This document shows positions 1 through 6,546 of a stretch of DNA of 12,065 bases, one piece after another. A program made the position numbers and the translations under genes. Source of the DNA: JAIXWP01 sp943372555 (GTDB taxonomy: Bacteria > Bacteroidota > Bacteroidia > Flavobacteriales_D > Sanyastnellaceae); assembly GCA_943372555.1 (NCBI GenBank), contig CALRZB010000062.1, forward strand, positions 1-12,065, read 5' to 3'. Position 1 is the first letter of the stretch. Each line of letters begins with the position of its first letter. The notes beneath the pieces were generated by a model that was given only the letters and a program-made list of their open reading frames with translations, was not told the DNA's origin and made no database searches.

Positions 1-312
1 AGAATCAAAGAAAACACCATTCGCATTAGATGTACGAGTGATGAAATTTCTAAAATAGCCTCAGGAGAAACCGTAGTAAACACTACGGTTTTTTCACCTT
101 TAGACCGTCTGATATTTTCCATATCGAAATGGAACTTAAAAGTTTTCGGAGCGGAGCTTAAAGGAGGTTCAACGCATATTTCAATCCCATCAGATTTGTT
201 GGAAGATTGGAGTTCAAGTGCAGAATTCTCAGTTGAATGCAACATTGAAAACGGACATGAAAAAGGTCTGAAAATTCTTATCGAAGTAGACCTCCCTTGC
301 GAACACAAGTAA
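1..312 (+). CDS. DUF7009-like small protein, 5' end cut by window
   Basis: An open frame runs from base 1 to the TAA at 310-312 (103 codons visible). It begins RIKENTIRIRCTSDEI and ends near GLKILIEVDLPCEHK. From memory this resembles the Bacteroidota family DUF7009, whose members start MKIRIKGNS[IVL]R[LI]R and end with a hydrophobic strand followed by an acidic, cysteine-containing stretch. If so, only about two or three N-terminal residues are missing. The visible part alternates short hydrophobic strands with polar turns, and has no signal peptide or membrane segment, so it is probably cytosolic. Function is unknown. It lies only 9 bases upstream of moaA on the same strand, so it is probably co-transcribed with the molybdenum-cofactor genes, but a role there is inference. 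A strong hairpin with a T-tract lies inside this coding sequence at 64-95 (separate entry). Confidence 0.6.
   Translation, partial: RIKENTIRIRCTSDEISKIASGETVVNTTVFSPLDRLIFSISKWNLKVFGAELKGGSTHISIPSDLLEDWSSSAEFSVECNIENGHEKGLKILIEVDLPCEHK
64..95 (+). terminator. Intrinsic-terminator-like hairpin inside the DUF7009-like gene
   Basis: The left arm AAACCGTAGT (68-77) and right arm ACTACGGTTT (82-91) are perfect reverse complements around a 4-base loop AAAC (78-81). The T-run at 89-94 begins within the right arm. The stem can extend outward with G67-T92 wobble, A66-T93, G65-T94 wobble and G64-C95. This has the form of a rho-independent terminator, but the reading frame passes through it (codons for VVNTTVFS) and continues to a normal stop. 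It could attenuate transcription before moaA and moeA, or simply be fortuitous. Termination activity is inferred only from shape. Confidence 0.35.
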
Positions 313-321
313 AATAAAACA

Positions 322-1299
322 ATGCTCCTCGACAGTTATGGCAGAGAAATAAACTATGTGCGATTGGCGGTTACCGACCGTTGCAATTTGCGTTGTGTTT
401 ATTGTATGCCTGCAGAAGGGTTGAATTGGATAAATAGAAAAGATCTTCTTAGTCTAGAGGAAACCACTCGTTTGCTTAACATTTTGGCCACTTTAGGAGT
501 TAGAAAAGTTCGATTTACGGGAGGGGAACCATTTTTAAGAAAAGACTTCATGGATATTTTGAGAGCCACGGCCTCGTTAAATTCTTTTGAAACGATAACT
601 CTCACGACTAATGGAACTCTCACACATCCACATATTAGCGAATTGAAGGCTCTAGGAGTCGCATCCGTGAACTTAAGTGCTGACACCTTCAATCATGAAC
701 GTTTCTTTAAAATGACCCGCCGCAATGACCTGGATGAGGTCATCAAAACTTTTCATGCTCTGCTTGATCATGGTATTAAAACCAAAATCAATGCGGTAGT
801 CATGGAAAATAAAAATGAAGAAGACATTATCGAACTTTCAAAGCTTGCACAGCAATATCCCGTAGATATACGTTTTATAGAAGAAATGCCATTTAATGGT
901 GACGGAAAAAGTCACGCGGCTAAATGGAATTTTATTGCCATTACAGATCATCTCAAGGCGCATTATCCCGAAATGCACCGTCTGCCATTTACAAAATCTG
1001 CAACATCATACGACTACCAAATACCAGGATTCTTGGGCAAAGTAGGCGTTATTGCCGCTTACTCTAGAACATTCTGTGGCACATGCAATAGAATTCGAAT
1101 CACTCCGCAGGGAGATCTCAAAACTTGTCTTTATGACGATGCGTCAACACATCTAATTCCTTTGCTTCGCTCTACCCATAGCGATTCAAAAATAGCTGAT
1201 ATCATCCGTGAATCAATTGCAAAAAAACCTGTTGATGGACACGAAGCGGAAAGAATGCGCAATCCTGTTAATGAATCAATGGCTACAATAGGAGGTTAA
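322..1299 (+). CDS. moaA: GTP 3',8-cyclase MoaA (molybdenum cofactor step 1)
   Basis: MoaA is a radical-SAM enzyme that, with MoaC, converts GTP into cyclic pyranopterin monophosphate in the cytosol. The 325-residue length is normal for the family. The N-terminal CxxxCxxC motif (C21, C25, C28, in DRCNLRCVYCMP) binds the SAM-cleaving 4Fe-4S cluster. TGGEP (66-70) is the SAM-contact motif. The C-terminal CxxC plus 13 residues plus C (C252, C255, C269) binds the second, substrate-binding cluster, and NRIRIT (256-261) supplies the arginines expected near GTP. The protein ends in the conserved Gly-Gly tail (324-325) needed for activity in characterised MoaA. The ATG at 322 gives the canonical start, about 20 residues before the first cysteine. 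It follows the DUF7009-like gene by 9 bases and precedes moeA by one base. moaC, moaD and moaE are not in this window. Confidence 0.97.
   Translation: MLLDSYGREINYVRLAVTDRCNLRCVYCMPAEGLNWINRKDLLSLEETTRLLNILATLGVRKVRFTGGEPFLRKDFMDILRATASLNSFETITLTTNGTLTHPHISELKALGVASVNLSADTFNHERFFKMTRRNDLDEVIKTFHALLDHGIKTKINAVVMENKNEEDIIELSKLAQQYPVDIRFIEEMPFNGDGKSHAAKWNFIAITDHLKAHYPEMHRLPFTKSATSYDYQIPGFLGKVGVIAAYSRTFCGTCNRIRITPQGDLKTCLYDDASTHLIPLLRSTHSDSKIADIIRESIAKKPVDGHEAERMRNPVNESMATIGG
1290..1296 (+). promoter_or_regulatory. Shine-Dalgarno site of moeA, made from moaA's Gly-Gly codons
   Basis: AGGAGGT lies 5 bases (AGGAGG end to ATG) upstream of the moeA start at 1301. It spans the last base of an Ile codon and the GGA GGT codons for the MoaA C-terminal Gly-Gly, just before the moaA stop (1297-1299). 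A near-perfect anti-16S match is notable because Bacteroidota often lack clear Shine-Dalgarno sites. It points to translational coupling of moaA and moeA. Confidence 0.75.
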
Positions 1300-1300
1300 T

Positions 1301-2482
1301 ATGATAAGTGTAAAAGAGGCTTTCGAAATTATCTGTAACCAACATATTGAAGGCAAATCAATGCGGGTTGGGTTAATGGATAGTATCGGAAAAAAATTAG
1401 CAGAAGATATTTTTGCTGATAGTGACCTACCTCCTTTTAATCGTGTAATGATGGATGGAATAGCCATTCGCTATGAGGAATTGGAATCCTACAATCGATT
1501 CAAAATTCAAGGTATACAAGCAGCAGGGAAATCGAATCAATTCGACTTAATAAGTGGGCATTGCATAGAGATAATGACAGGAGCTTTGCTGCCTCAGAGT
1601 TTCGATACTGTTATCCCATATGAGGATATCACCATCGAAACTGGTTTTGCTACAATTACAATTCCTCCAAAGAAGTTTCAAGCCAACGTTCATCTTCAAG
1701 CTACTGATTTCAAAAAAGGAGATACTCTAGTTTCAAAAGGAACATGCATTTCACCTGCTGAGATAGGAATACTTGCCAGTGTAGGTATATCTGAACCACT
1801 GATCGTCAGTATGCCTCGAATTGCCATCATTTCGACAGGAGATGAATTGGTAAATATCGAAAACCATCCCCTCAACTTTCAAATAAGAAAATCGAATGTC
1901 TATGCTATTCAAGCGGCATTAAAAAAAGAACTTTACCTGGATGCGCTGACGTTTCATGTCAGCGATCAATCAGATGAAATCAAATCCAAATTGCACGAAA
2001 TTCTTCAATCTTTTGAGATCATCATTTTGAGCGGTGGAGTCTCAAAAGGGAAGTTCGATTTGATTCCTACTGTGCTGAAAGAACTAGGTGTGAATGAGCT
2101 ATTTCATAGAATTAAACAAAAGCCAGGAAAACCCTTTTGGTTTGGAGCGAGTGCTTCAAATCTAGTTTTTGCGCTTCCTGGTAATCCAGTATCTACACTG
2201 GTTTGTTGTTATCGATATGTAATTCCTTTTCTTCAATCTCAATTGATGAATTTGAAACCGGAATTCGAAATGACAAGCATCGATTGTGACTATTTCAAAA
2301 AAGGAAATTTGACGTATTTCTTGCCTGTTAAAAAAACAGTCCAAGTGGCTAGTCCCTCAGATGGCAATGGCTCTGGAGATTTTGCTCATTTAGCAAATGT
2401 CGACGGTTGGATAGAGATACCAGAAGAAATTAACGAGATAAAAAAAGGAGACACCTTTCGATATCTCCCTTTTCGCTTTTAA
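1301..2482 (+). CDS. moeA: Molybdopterin molybdenumtransferase MoeA
   Basis: MoeA inserts molybdate into adenylated molybdopterin to give active molybdenum cofactor, in the cytosol. The 393 residues show the full MoeA pattern: LPPFNRVMMDGIAI (43-56), the N-terminal MoeA motif in the form I recall from Bacteroidota with MDG at 51-53; EIMTGALLP (90-98); and a PYED loop (106-109). The MoCF-binding domain carries STGDE (178-182), SGGVSKGKFD (244-253), KPGKP (274-278) and ALPGNPVS (291-298). A C-terminal domain IV follows, ending IPEEINEIKKGDTFRYLPF. The start at 1301 is fixed by a strong Shine-Dalgarno site and sits one base after the moaA stop, so the two genes are almost certainly one operon. 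Its stop at 2480-2482 lies 6 bases from the stop of the convergent Spy-like gene. Confidence 0.95.
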   Translation: MISVKEAFEIICNQHIEGKSMRVGLMDSIGKKLAEDIFADSDLPPFNRVMMDGIAIRYEELESYNRFKIQGIQAAGKSNQFDLISGHCIEIMTGALLPQSFDTVIPYEDITIETGFATITIPPKKFQANVHLQATDFKKGDTLVSKGTCISPAEIGILASVGISEPLIVSMPRIAIISTGDELVNIENHPLNFQIRKSNVYAIQAALKKELYLDALTFHVSDQSDEIKSKLHEILQSFEIIILSGGVSKGKFDLIPTVLKELGVNELFHRIKQKPGKPFWFGASASNLVFALPGNPVSTLVCCYRYVIPFLQSQLMNLKPEFEMTSIDCDYFKKGNLTYFLPVKKTVQVASPSDGNGSGDFAHLANVDGWIEIPEEINEIKKGDTFRYLPFRF

Positions 2483-2498
2483 GAAGTTTTATCTTCTT
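2481..2498. terminator. Weak candidate bidirectional hairpin between convergent genes
   Basis: AAGAAG (2481-2486) and CTTCTT (2493-2498) are perfect complements around TTTTAT. They span the junction between the moeA stop and the stop of the opposing Spy-like gene. The 6-base stem is short, AT-rich and lacks a proper T-tract on either side, so termination is a guess based mainly on position. Confidence 0.22.
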
Positions 2499-3022
2499 CC
2501 ACCTGGATGCGGCGGCCGTCCTCCCGGTCCCGGTCTATCTCCTCCTGATCCGCCTCGTCTCTCCTTCAATTCATCCATAAGTTTTTTTCTAAACTCCTCC
2601 TCTATTCCAAGCAATTTTCCTGCTCGCTCCGCTCCCAAAATTGGCATTACATCTTTGATAAATTTCTCATCAAGTTCAGCTTCCTCTTTTCTTTTCTGGG
2701 TAATTAACGCTACTTTTTCCAAAAGCAATTTCTCATTTTTCGGATCTGCTTCGCATGCCTTATGAGACTGTCTAATTGACTTTTTGATTTCTTTTTTCTT
2801 ATCATCAAACTCGTTGAAAACAGGCCAAAATTTTTCTGCCTCAGCAACAGTAAGATTTAATCTTTCGGTAATGAATGCTCTCTTCAAAGCTTCTACCCTT
2901 TCTTTTTGATCATTGTTCGGCTCATCCTTCTCCTGTGACATTGCAGGAATTGAGATGAGAACTGTGAATGCAATCATTAGTGCATTGATAATTTTCATGA
3001 TGTTTTGTTTATTTAATTTCAT
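2489..3022 (-). CDS. Secreted Spy/CpxP-like helical protein with Gly/Pro/Arg-rich tail
   Basis: This is a 177-residue exported protein with a signal peptide: basic start, hydrophobic core around residues 11-25, likely cleavage after AMSQ (27-30). The mature part is charged and helical, and AFITERLNLTVAEAEKFWPV (49-68) resembles the LTxEQ-type segments of Spy/CpxP-like periplasmic proteins common in Bacteroidota. Residues 155-177 form a low-complexity tail of Gly, Pro and Arg with no predicted fold. I chose the ATG at 3022 because AAGGAGG (3031-3037, minus strand) lies 8 bases upstream. The alternative ATG at 2998 would give a shorter signal peptide but has no such site. The gene overlaps the upstream membrane-protein gene by 14 bases, so it is probably translationally coupled, and its likely role is in the same envelope-stress response. 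A chaperone or sensor role is inferred from the family only. Confidence 0.8.
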   Translation of the reverse strand: MKLNKQNIMKIINALMIAFTVLISIPAMSQEKDEPNNDQKERVEALKRAFITERLNLTVAEAEKFWPVFNEFDDKKKEIKKSIRQSHKACEADPKNEKLLLEKVALITQKRKEEAELDEKFIKDVMPILGAERAGKLLGIEEEFRKKLMDELKERRGGSGGDRPGPGGRPPHPGGRR

Positions 3023-3584
3023 AGCTATTCCCTCCTTCTTCTATAAGATATTTAAGAATTTCCTCTTCACTTAACTCATTTATTGTTGGATGTTCATTCT
3101 TCGTATTTGGTTTAACCTTTTTTTCTTGATGTGTGTTTTTTTGCATTTGTGTTGGCTGATAATCCAACGTTTTAGAGTCGACTGATTTTTGGGTCGTATC
3201 TTCAACTATAGCATTTATTTCTGATGAATAAAATTGCAGTAATTCATCCAAGGTCGCATCTTCAAAAACTGTTTCTTCATTCAAATCAACTTGTTCAAGT
3301 AGGTCTGCAAAACTTGGTTGTACAACCTCCTTTTCTTGTCCAATAAATTGCAATGCTAACACCGCAATCGCCGCTGCAGAGCCTGCAAAGAGCACTAATT
3401 TCCTCCAAGGAAAAATGGATACTACTTTTGCCGACTTTGTTTTCTCTAAAATATTTGCACTGCTTTTTTCGAAGTAACCTGAAGGAACATCAAATTCATT
3501 CGAAGATTCTGTCGCACCGATAGACGTCAAAATCGATTTCTTAGAATTTTCGAAATAGCCTTCTGGCACATTAAAATCACTCAT
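3009..3584 (-). CDS. Single-pass membrane protein, probable anti-sigma regulator
   Basis: A 191-residue protein with no cysteines, so it has no zinc-type anti-sigma (ZAS) motif. The cytosolic side carries two copies of a short motif: FNVPEGYFE (4-12) and FDVPSGYFE (31-39), each followed by a polar helix. One transmembrane segment spans about 62-82. The outer part is acidic and has two similar helical motifs, TLDELLQFY (111-119) and LSEEEILKYLIEEG (171-184), separated by a Lys/Gln/Thr-rich linker. The start ATG overlaps the sigma factor stop as ATGA (3581-3584), with AAGGAG at 3592-3597 seven bases upstream. Being translationally coupled to an ECF sigma gene and having one membrane span suggest it holds or releases the sigma factor. 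No recognised anti-sigma domain is visible, so this rests on context. Confidence 0.8.
   Translation of the reverse strand: MSDFNVPEGYFENSKKSILTSIGATESSNEFDVPSGYFEKSSANILEKTKSAKVVSIFPWRKLVLFAGSAAAIAVLALQFIGQEKEVVQPSFADLLEQVDLNEETVFEDATLDELLQFYSSEINAIVEDTTQKSVDSKTLDYQPTQMQKNTHQEKKVKPNTKNEHPTINELSEEEILKYLIEEGGNSYEIK
3031..3037 (-). promoter_or_regulatory. Shine-Dalgarno site deciding the Spy-like gene start
   Basis: Minus-strand AAGGAGG sits 8 bases before the ATG at 3022, inside the last codons of the upstream membrane-protein gene (the Glu-Gly-Gly region). It supports the longer start and translational coupling. Confidence 0.65.
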
Positions 3585-4144
3585 GACAAATCTCCTTTAT
3601 AAATGATGTGCGCTTCGATTTTAGTAACCGCATGATGATATGATGCTTTCAATGCTCCGACGCTTGTACCAGTGATTTCTGCAATCTCTTCATATTTCTT
3701 TTCTTCAAAATATTTCATAATAAAAACAGCCTTTTGCTTCTCTGGCAAAGCAGCCACAGCCGCATGAAGCCTTGCATGAATTTCATCTCCTGTGAACAAT
3801 ACATCCGCCATTAAAACTCCCGGCAAGACATTCTCTACATCTTCGATTGAAACTCCTGCAATTTTCTTTTTTTTATTTAAAAAAGTAATACTCTCGTTGT
3901 AGGCTATTCGAAAAAGCCAAGTAGAAATTTTGGATTCCCCTCTAAAGTTGTCAAGACCACGCCAAGCTTTTATAAAAGTGTTCTGAGTAATATCATCTGC
4001 GTCATCATGATCCAAAACCATACGACGGATGAAATAGTATACTTTCTTTTGATTCGCGTTAAGTATAGTCTCGAAAGCTTTGGTCTTGCTTTCGGGCTGG
4101 ATTAGTAGGTTTAATATTTCTTTCTCGTCAATCAAATAGCACAC
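3581..4144 (-). CDS. ECF RNA polymerase sigma factor (sigma-70 family)
   Basis: A group 4 (ECF) sigma factor that redirects RNA polymerase to a small regulon. Region 2 covers about 29-91, with DADDITQNTFIKAW (48-61) and STWLFRIAYNESITFLNKKK (74-93) for core binding and -10 recognition. Region 4 covers about 123-178, with LPEKQKAVFIMKYFEEKKY (133-151) and the helix-turn-helix GTSVGALKASYHHAVTKIE (159-177) for -35 recognition. The sequence is typical of Bacteroidota ECFs linked to membrane regulators. The start is uncertain. No in-frame ATG exists before the upstream stop; the choices are GTG at 4144 or TTG at 4135 (which would give MIDEKEILNLL, close to what I recall of relatives). An out-of-frame ATG sits at 4146-4144. 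The stop overlaps the next gene's start by 4 bases. Confidence 0.92.
   Translation of the reverse strand: MCYLIDEKEILNLLIQPESKTKAFETILNANQKKVYYFIRRMVLDHDDADDITQNTFIKAWRGLDNFRGESKISTWLFRIAYNESITFLNKKKKIAGVSIEDVENVLPGVLMADVLFTGDEIHARLHAAVAALPEKQKAVFIMKYFEEKKYEEIAEITGTSVGALKASYHHAVTKIEAHIIYKGDLS
3592..3597 (-). promoter_or_regulatory. Shine-Dalgarno site of the membrane regulator gene
   Basis: Minus-strand AAGGAG, 7 bases before the ATG at 3584, lies within the end of the sigma factor gene. With the ATGA stop/start overlap it supports coupled synthesis of sigma factor and regulator. Confidence 0.6.
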
Positions 4145-4245
4145 ATTTCGATATAATGACGAAATTAGATTCTAATGGTTTAATTACATCCTCAAATTCT
4201 TAGGCAATACCAACAAGCCCATGTTCATGTGAGAAAAAATAAGGC
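4145..4245. promoter_or_regulatory. Divergent promoter region of sigma operon and pyrD, with palindrome
   Basis: This 101-base AT-rich gap must hold the promoters of the minus-strand sigma operon and plus-strand pyrD. It contains a perfect inverted repeat, ATTAGA-T-TCTAAT (4164-4176), which could bind a dimeric regulator. On the minus strand TAATTTCG (RC of 4157-4164) matches 7 of 8 positions of the Bacteroidota -7 pattern TAnnTTTG, but I found no well-spaced TTTG partner. No clear promoter was found for pyrD. Confidence 0.4.
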
Positions 4246-5271
4246 ATGTATAAGTCTCTCGTCAAACCTCTCTTCTTTCTCTTTTCTCCGGAAAAAGCGC
4301 ACTATTTGGCGATGGACTTACTTCATTTTTACTGCAAAATACCGGGAGTTCGAGGAATCATGAAGTCTCGTTTTTCTGTGAGCGATCCAAAATTATCTAA
4401 AGTCATTTGCGGTCTTAAGTTTCCTAATCCTGTTGGATTAGCAGCAGGATTCGATAAAGACGCCCGTTGGATAGATTCATTAGACGTATTGGGATTTGGC
4501 TCAATTGAAATAGGCACTGTAACACCACTTGCTCAACCAGGTAATGATAAACCTCGACTATTCCGATTGCCATCAGATGAGGCACTAATCAACCGCATGG
4601 GCTTTAACAATGGCGGAGCTAAAGAGGCTGCAATTCGCATTCGAAAGAGAAATAGCAAAATTATCATTGGTGGAAATATTGGGAAAAATAAAGTGACACC
4701 AAATGAAGAAGCCGTTAACGACTACATCATATGCTTCAATGATTTATTTGATGTTGTAGATTACTTTGTGGTCAATGTTAGTTCACCAAATACTCCTGGC
4801 CTGCGGGAATTGCAGGATAAAGCTCCGCTGCTTCACATCTTGAAAACACTTCAAGATTTGAACGCCAAGAAAAGTAATCCCAAGCCTATTTTTCTAAAAA
4901 TAGCACCAGATCTAACAGATAGTCAACTCGACGATATTATCAGTATTATAAAGGAAAGTGGCACTGCAGGAGTTATAGCCACAAATACTACAATTGATCG
5001 AAGTGGATTAAAGACCCCTTCAAGTGAAGTCGAAACAATTGGCGCGGGCGGTTTGAGTGGTAAGCCCGTGAGAAAACGTTCTACGGAAGTTATTCGTTAT
5101 TTGCATACCAATTCGAACGGTGCATTCCCAATCATCGGTGTTGGTGGTATTTTCACAGCAGAAGATGCCAAAGAAAAAATGGAAGCAGGAGCTTCACTTG
5201 TTCAAGTATATACAGGATTTATTTACGAAGGACCAAGTATAGCAGCCAATATCAACCGTGGCTTGATCTAA
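4246..5271 (+). CDS. pyrD: Dihydroorotate dehydrogenase (quinone), class 2 PyrD
   Basis: PyrD oxidises dihydroorotate to orotate in pyrimidine synthesis and passes electrons through FMN to membrane quinone. At 341 residues it has the class 2 length, with the N-terminal helical extension (about 1-45) that binds the membrane and forms the quinone tunnel. Visible motifs are GLAAGFDKDA (64-73), INRMGFNNGG (115-124), NVSSPNTPGLRELQ (177-190) with the class 2 catalytic serine probably S180, FLKIAPD (216-222), ATNTTIDR (245-252), GVGGI (298-302) and VYTG (321-324). A serine rather than cysteine base separates it from class 1 enzymes. It is divergent from the sigma operon and apparently a single-gene transcript. 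Its TAA is directly abutted by the rarA stop codon on the other strand. Confidence 0.97.
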   Translation: MYKSLVKPLFFLFSPEKAHYLAMDLLHFYCKIPGVRGIMKSRFSVSDPKLSKVICGLKFPNPVGLAAGFDKDARWIDSLDVLGFGSIEIGTVTPLAQPGNDKPRLFRLPSDEALINRMGFNNGGAKEAAIRIRKRNSKIIIGGNIGKNKVTPNEEAVNDYIICFNDLFDVVDYFVVNVSSPNTPGLRELQDKAPLLHILKTLQDLNAKKSNPKPIFLKIAPDLTDSQLDDIISIIKESGTAGVIATNTTIDRSGLKTPSSEVETIGAGGLSGKPVRKRSTEVIRYLHTNSNGAFPIIGVGGIFTAEDAKEKMEAGASLVQVYTGFIYEGPSIAANINRGLI

Positions 5272-6543
5272 TTACATCTCGTATTTATCTTTCCACCTCG
5301 ATTTGAGCCATTCACGAACTTGATCTTCACGTTGGTTTTTTCCAGGATTATAGAAAACGCTGTTGCTCAACCCATCAGGTAAGAATTCTTGGAAGGCGAA
5401 ATTGCCATCATACATATGGGAATACTGGTAGTTGGTGCCATAGCCCAAATCTTTCATCAACTTGGTTGGAGCATTTCGAAGATTAAGAGGAACAGGCAAA
5501 TCTCCCGATCTTTTCACTTCAGCAATAGCATCATCTATCGCCATATAAGAGGCATTGGATTTAGCGGAAGTAGCCAAGAAAATAGCACATTGACTAAGTA
5601 TTATGCGGCTTTCAGGCCAGCCTATATTTGTTACGGCTCTAAAGCACGCGTCTGCCATTAGCAGTGCGTTTGGATTAGCCAAGCCAATATCTTCGGATGC
5701 CAAAATCAACATTCTTCGAGCGATGAACTTTGGATCTTCTCCTCCTTCTACCATTCGCGCTAAATAATAAACAGCAGCTTGAGGATCGCTACCTCGTATT
5801 GACTTAATAAATGCAGAAATGACATCATAGTGCATCTCTCCATTTTTATCATAATTGACTAGGTTATTTTGGATGATATCCGAAACGCGATCATTCGTTA
5901 TGGTGCGATCATCACTAGGCAATGAACTAACAACAAGTTCAAGGATATTGAGCAATTTGCGTGCATCTCCCCCGCTTAAGCGAAGCAGAGACTCATATTC
6001 CTTCACTTGAATATTGAGATGCTTTAATTCTTCATCTTTCTGAATTGAGGTGTCAACCAAAGAAATCAAATCATCCTTTTCCAAATGCTTTAGCACATAA
6101 ACTTGGGATCTTGATAGCAATGCCGAAATCACTTCAAATGACGGATTCTCTGTGGTGGCGCCGATTAGCGTAATTGTTCCTCGCTCCACTGCACCAAGCA
6201 ATGAATCTTGTTGACTCTTGCTAAATCGGTGTATCTCGTCTATGAAAAGAATAGCACCTTGGCTAAACATTCCCGATCCTCTAACACTATCAATGACTTC
6301 ACGAACATCTTTTACTCCCGCATTAATTGCAGATAACTGATAGAATGGTCGCTTCAGAACTTGCGAAATAATAAGGGCTAATGTGGTTTTTCCAACACCA
6401 GGAGGTCCCCAAAAAATCATACTTGGGATAGTTCCACTTTCAATCACTTTGCGCAAAATGGCACCAGGACCAACAAGATGCTGTTGACCCACGTATTCGT
6501 CCAAATTTTTCGGACGCATTCTTTCTGCAAGAGGTGCACTCAT
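5272..6543 (-). CDS. rarA: Replication-associated recombination protein RarA (AAA+ ATPase, MgsA)
   Basis: RarA (MgsA; Mgs1/WRNIP1 family) is a DNA-dependent AAA+ ATPase that acts at stalled replication forks with SSB. The 423 residues start with MSAPLAERMRPKNLDEYVGQ, the usual clamp-loader-like N-terminus. Walker A is GPPGVGKT (46-53), Walker B is LFIDEIH (99-105) followed by RFSKSQQD, sensor 1 is GATTENPSF (128-136), and SRSQV (144-148) holds the likely arginine finger. GGDARKLLN (191-199) is sensor 2. The C-terminal half is the helical tetramerisation domain typical of MgsA. It is the last gene of the five-gene minus-strand run, 3 bases after the channel-like gene. No strong Shine-Dalgarno site precedes it. 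Confidence 0.96.
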   Translation of the reverse strand: MSAPLAERMRPKNLDEYVGQQHLVGPGAILRKVIESGTIPSMIFWGPPGVGKTTLALIISQVLKRPFYQLSAINAGVKDVREVIDSVRGSGMFSQGAILFIDEIHRFSKSQQDSLLGAVERGTITLIGATTENPSFEVISALLSRSQVYVLKHLEKDDLISLVDTSIQKDEELKHLNIQVKEYESLLRLSGGDARKLLNILELVVSSLPSDDRTITNDRVSDIIQNNLVNYDKNGEMHYDVISAFIKSIRGSDPQAAVYYLARMVEGGEDPKFIARRMLILASEDIGLANPNALLMADACFRAVTNIGWPESRIILSQCAIFLATSAKSNASYMAIDDAIAEVKRSGDLPVPLNLRNAPTKLMKDLGYGTNYQYSHMYDGNFAFQEFLPDGLSNSVFYNPGKNQREDQVREWLKSRWKDKYEM

Positions 6544-6546
6544 TTT

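Noticed and set aside
399..692. 97-residue minus-strand open frame within moaA
   Set aside because: moaA is certain on the plus strand through its cluster motifs, and this translation matches nothing recognisable.
1944..1964. Inverted repeat CGCTGAC / GTCAGCG with 7-base loop inside moeA
   Set aside because: No T-tract follows, it sits mid-gene, and a 7-base stem is expected by chance at this scale.
2489..4144. Possible mobile or defence island around the sigma factor trio
   Set aside because: No transposase, integrase, flanking repeats or defence domains are present. This gene set is a common Bacteroidota envelope-regulation module.
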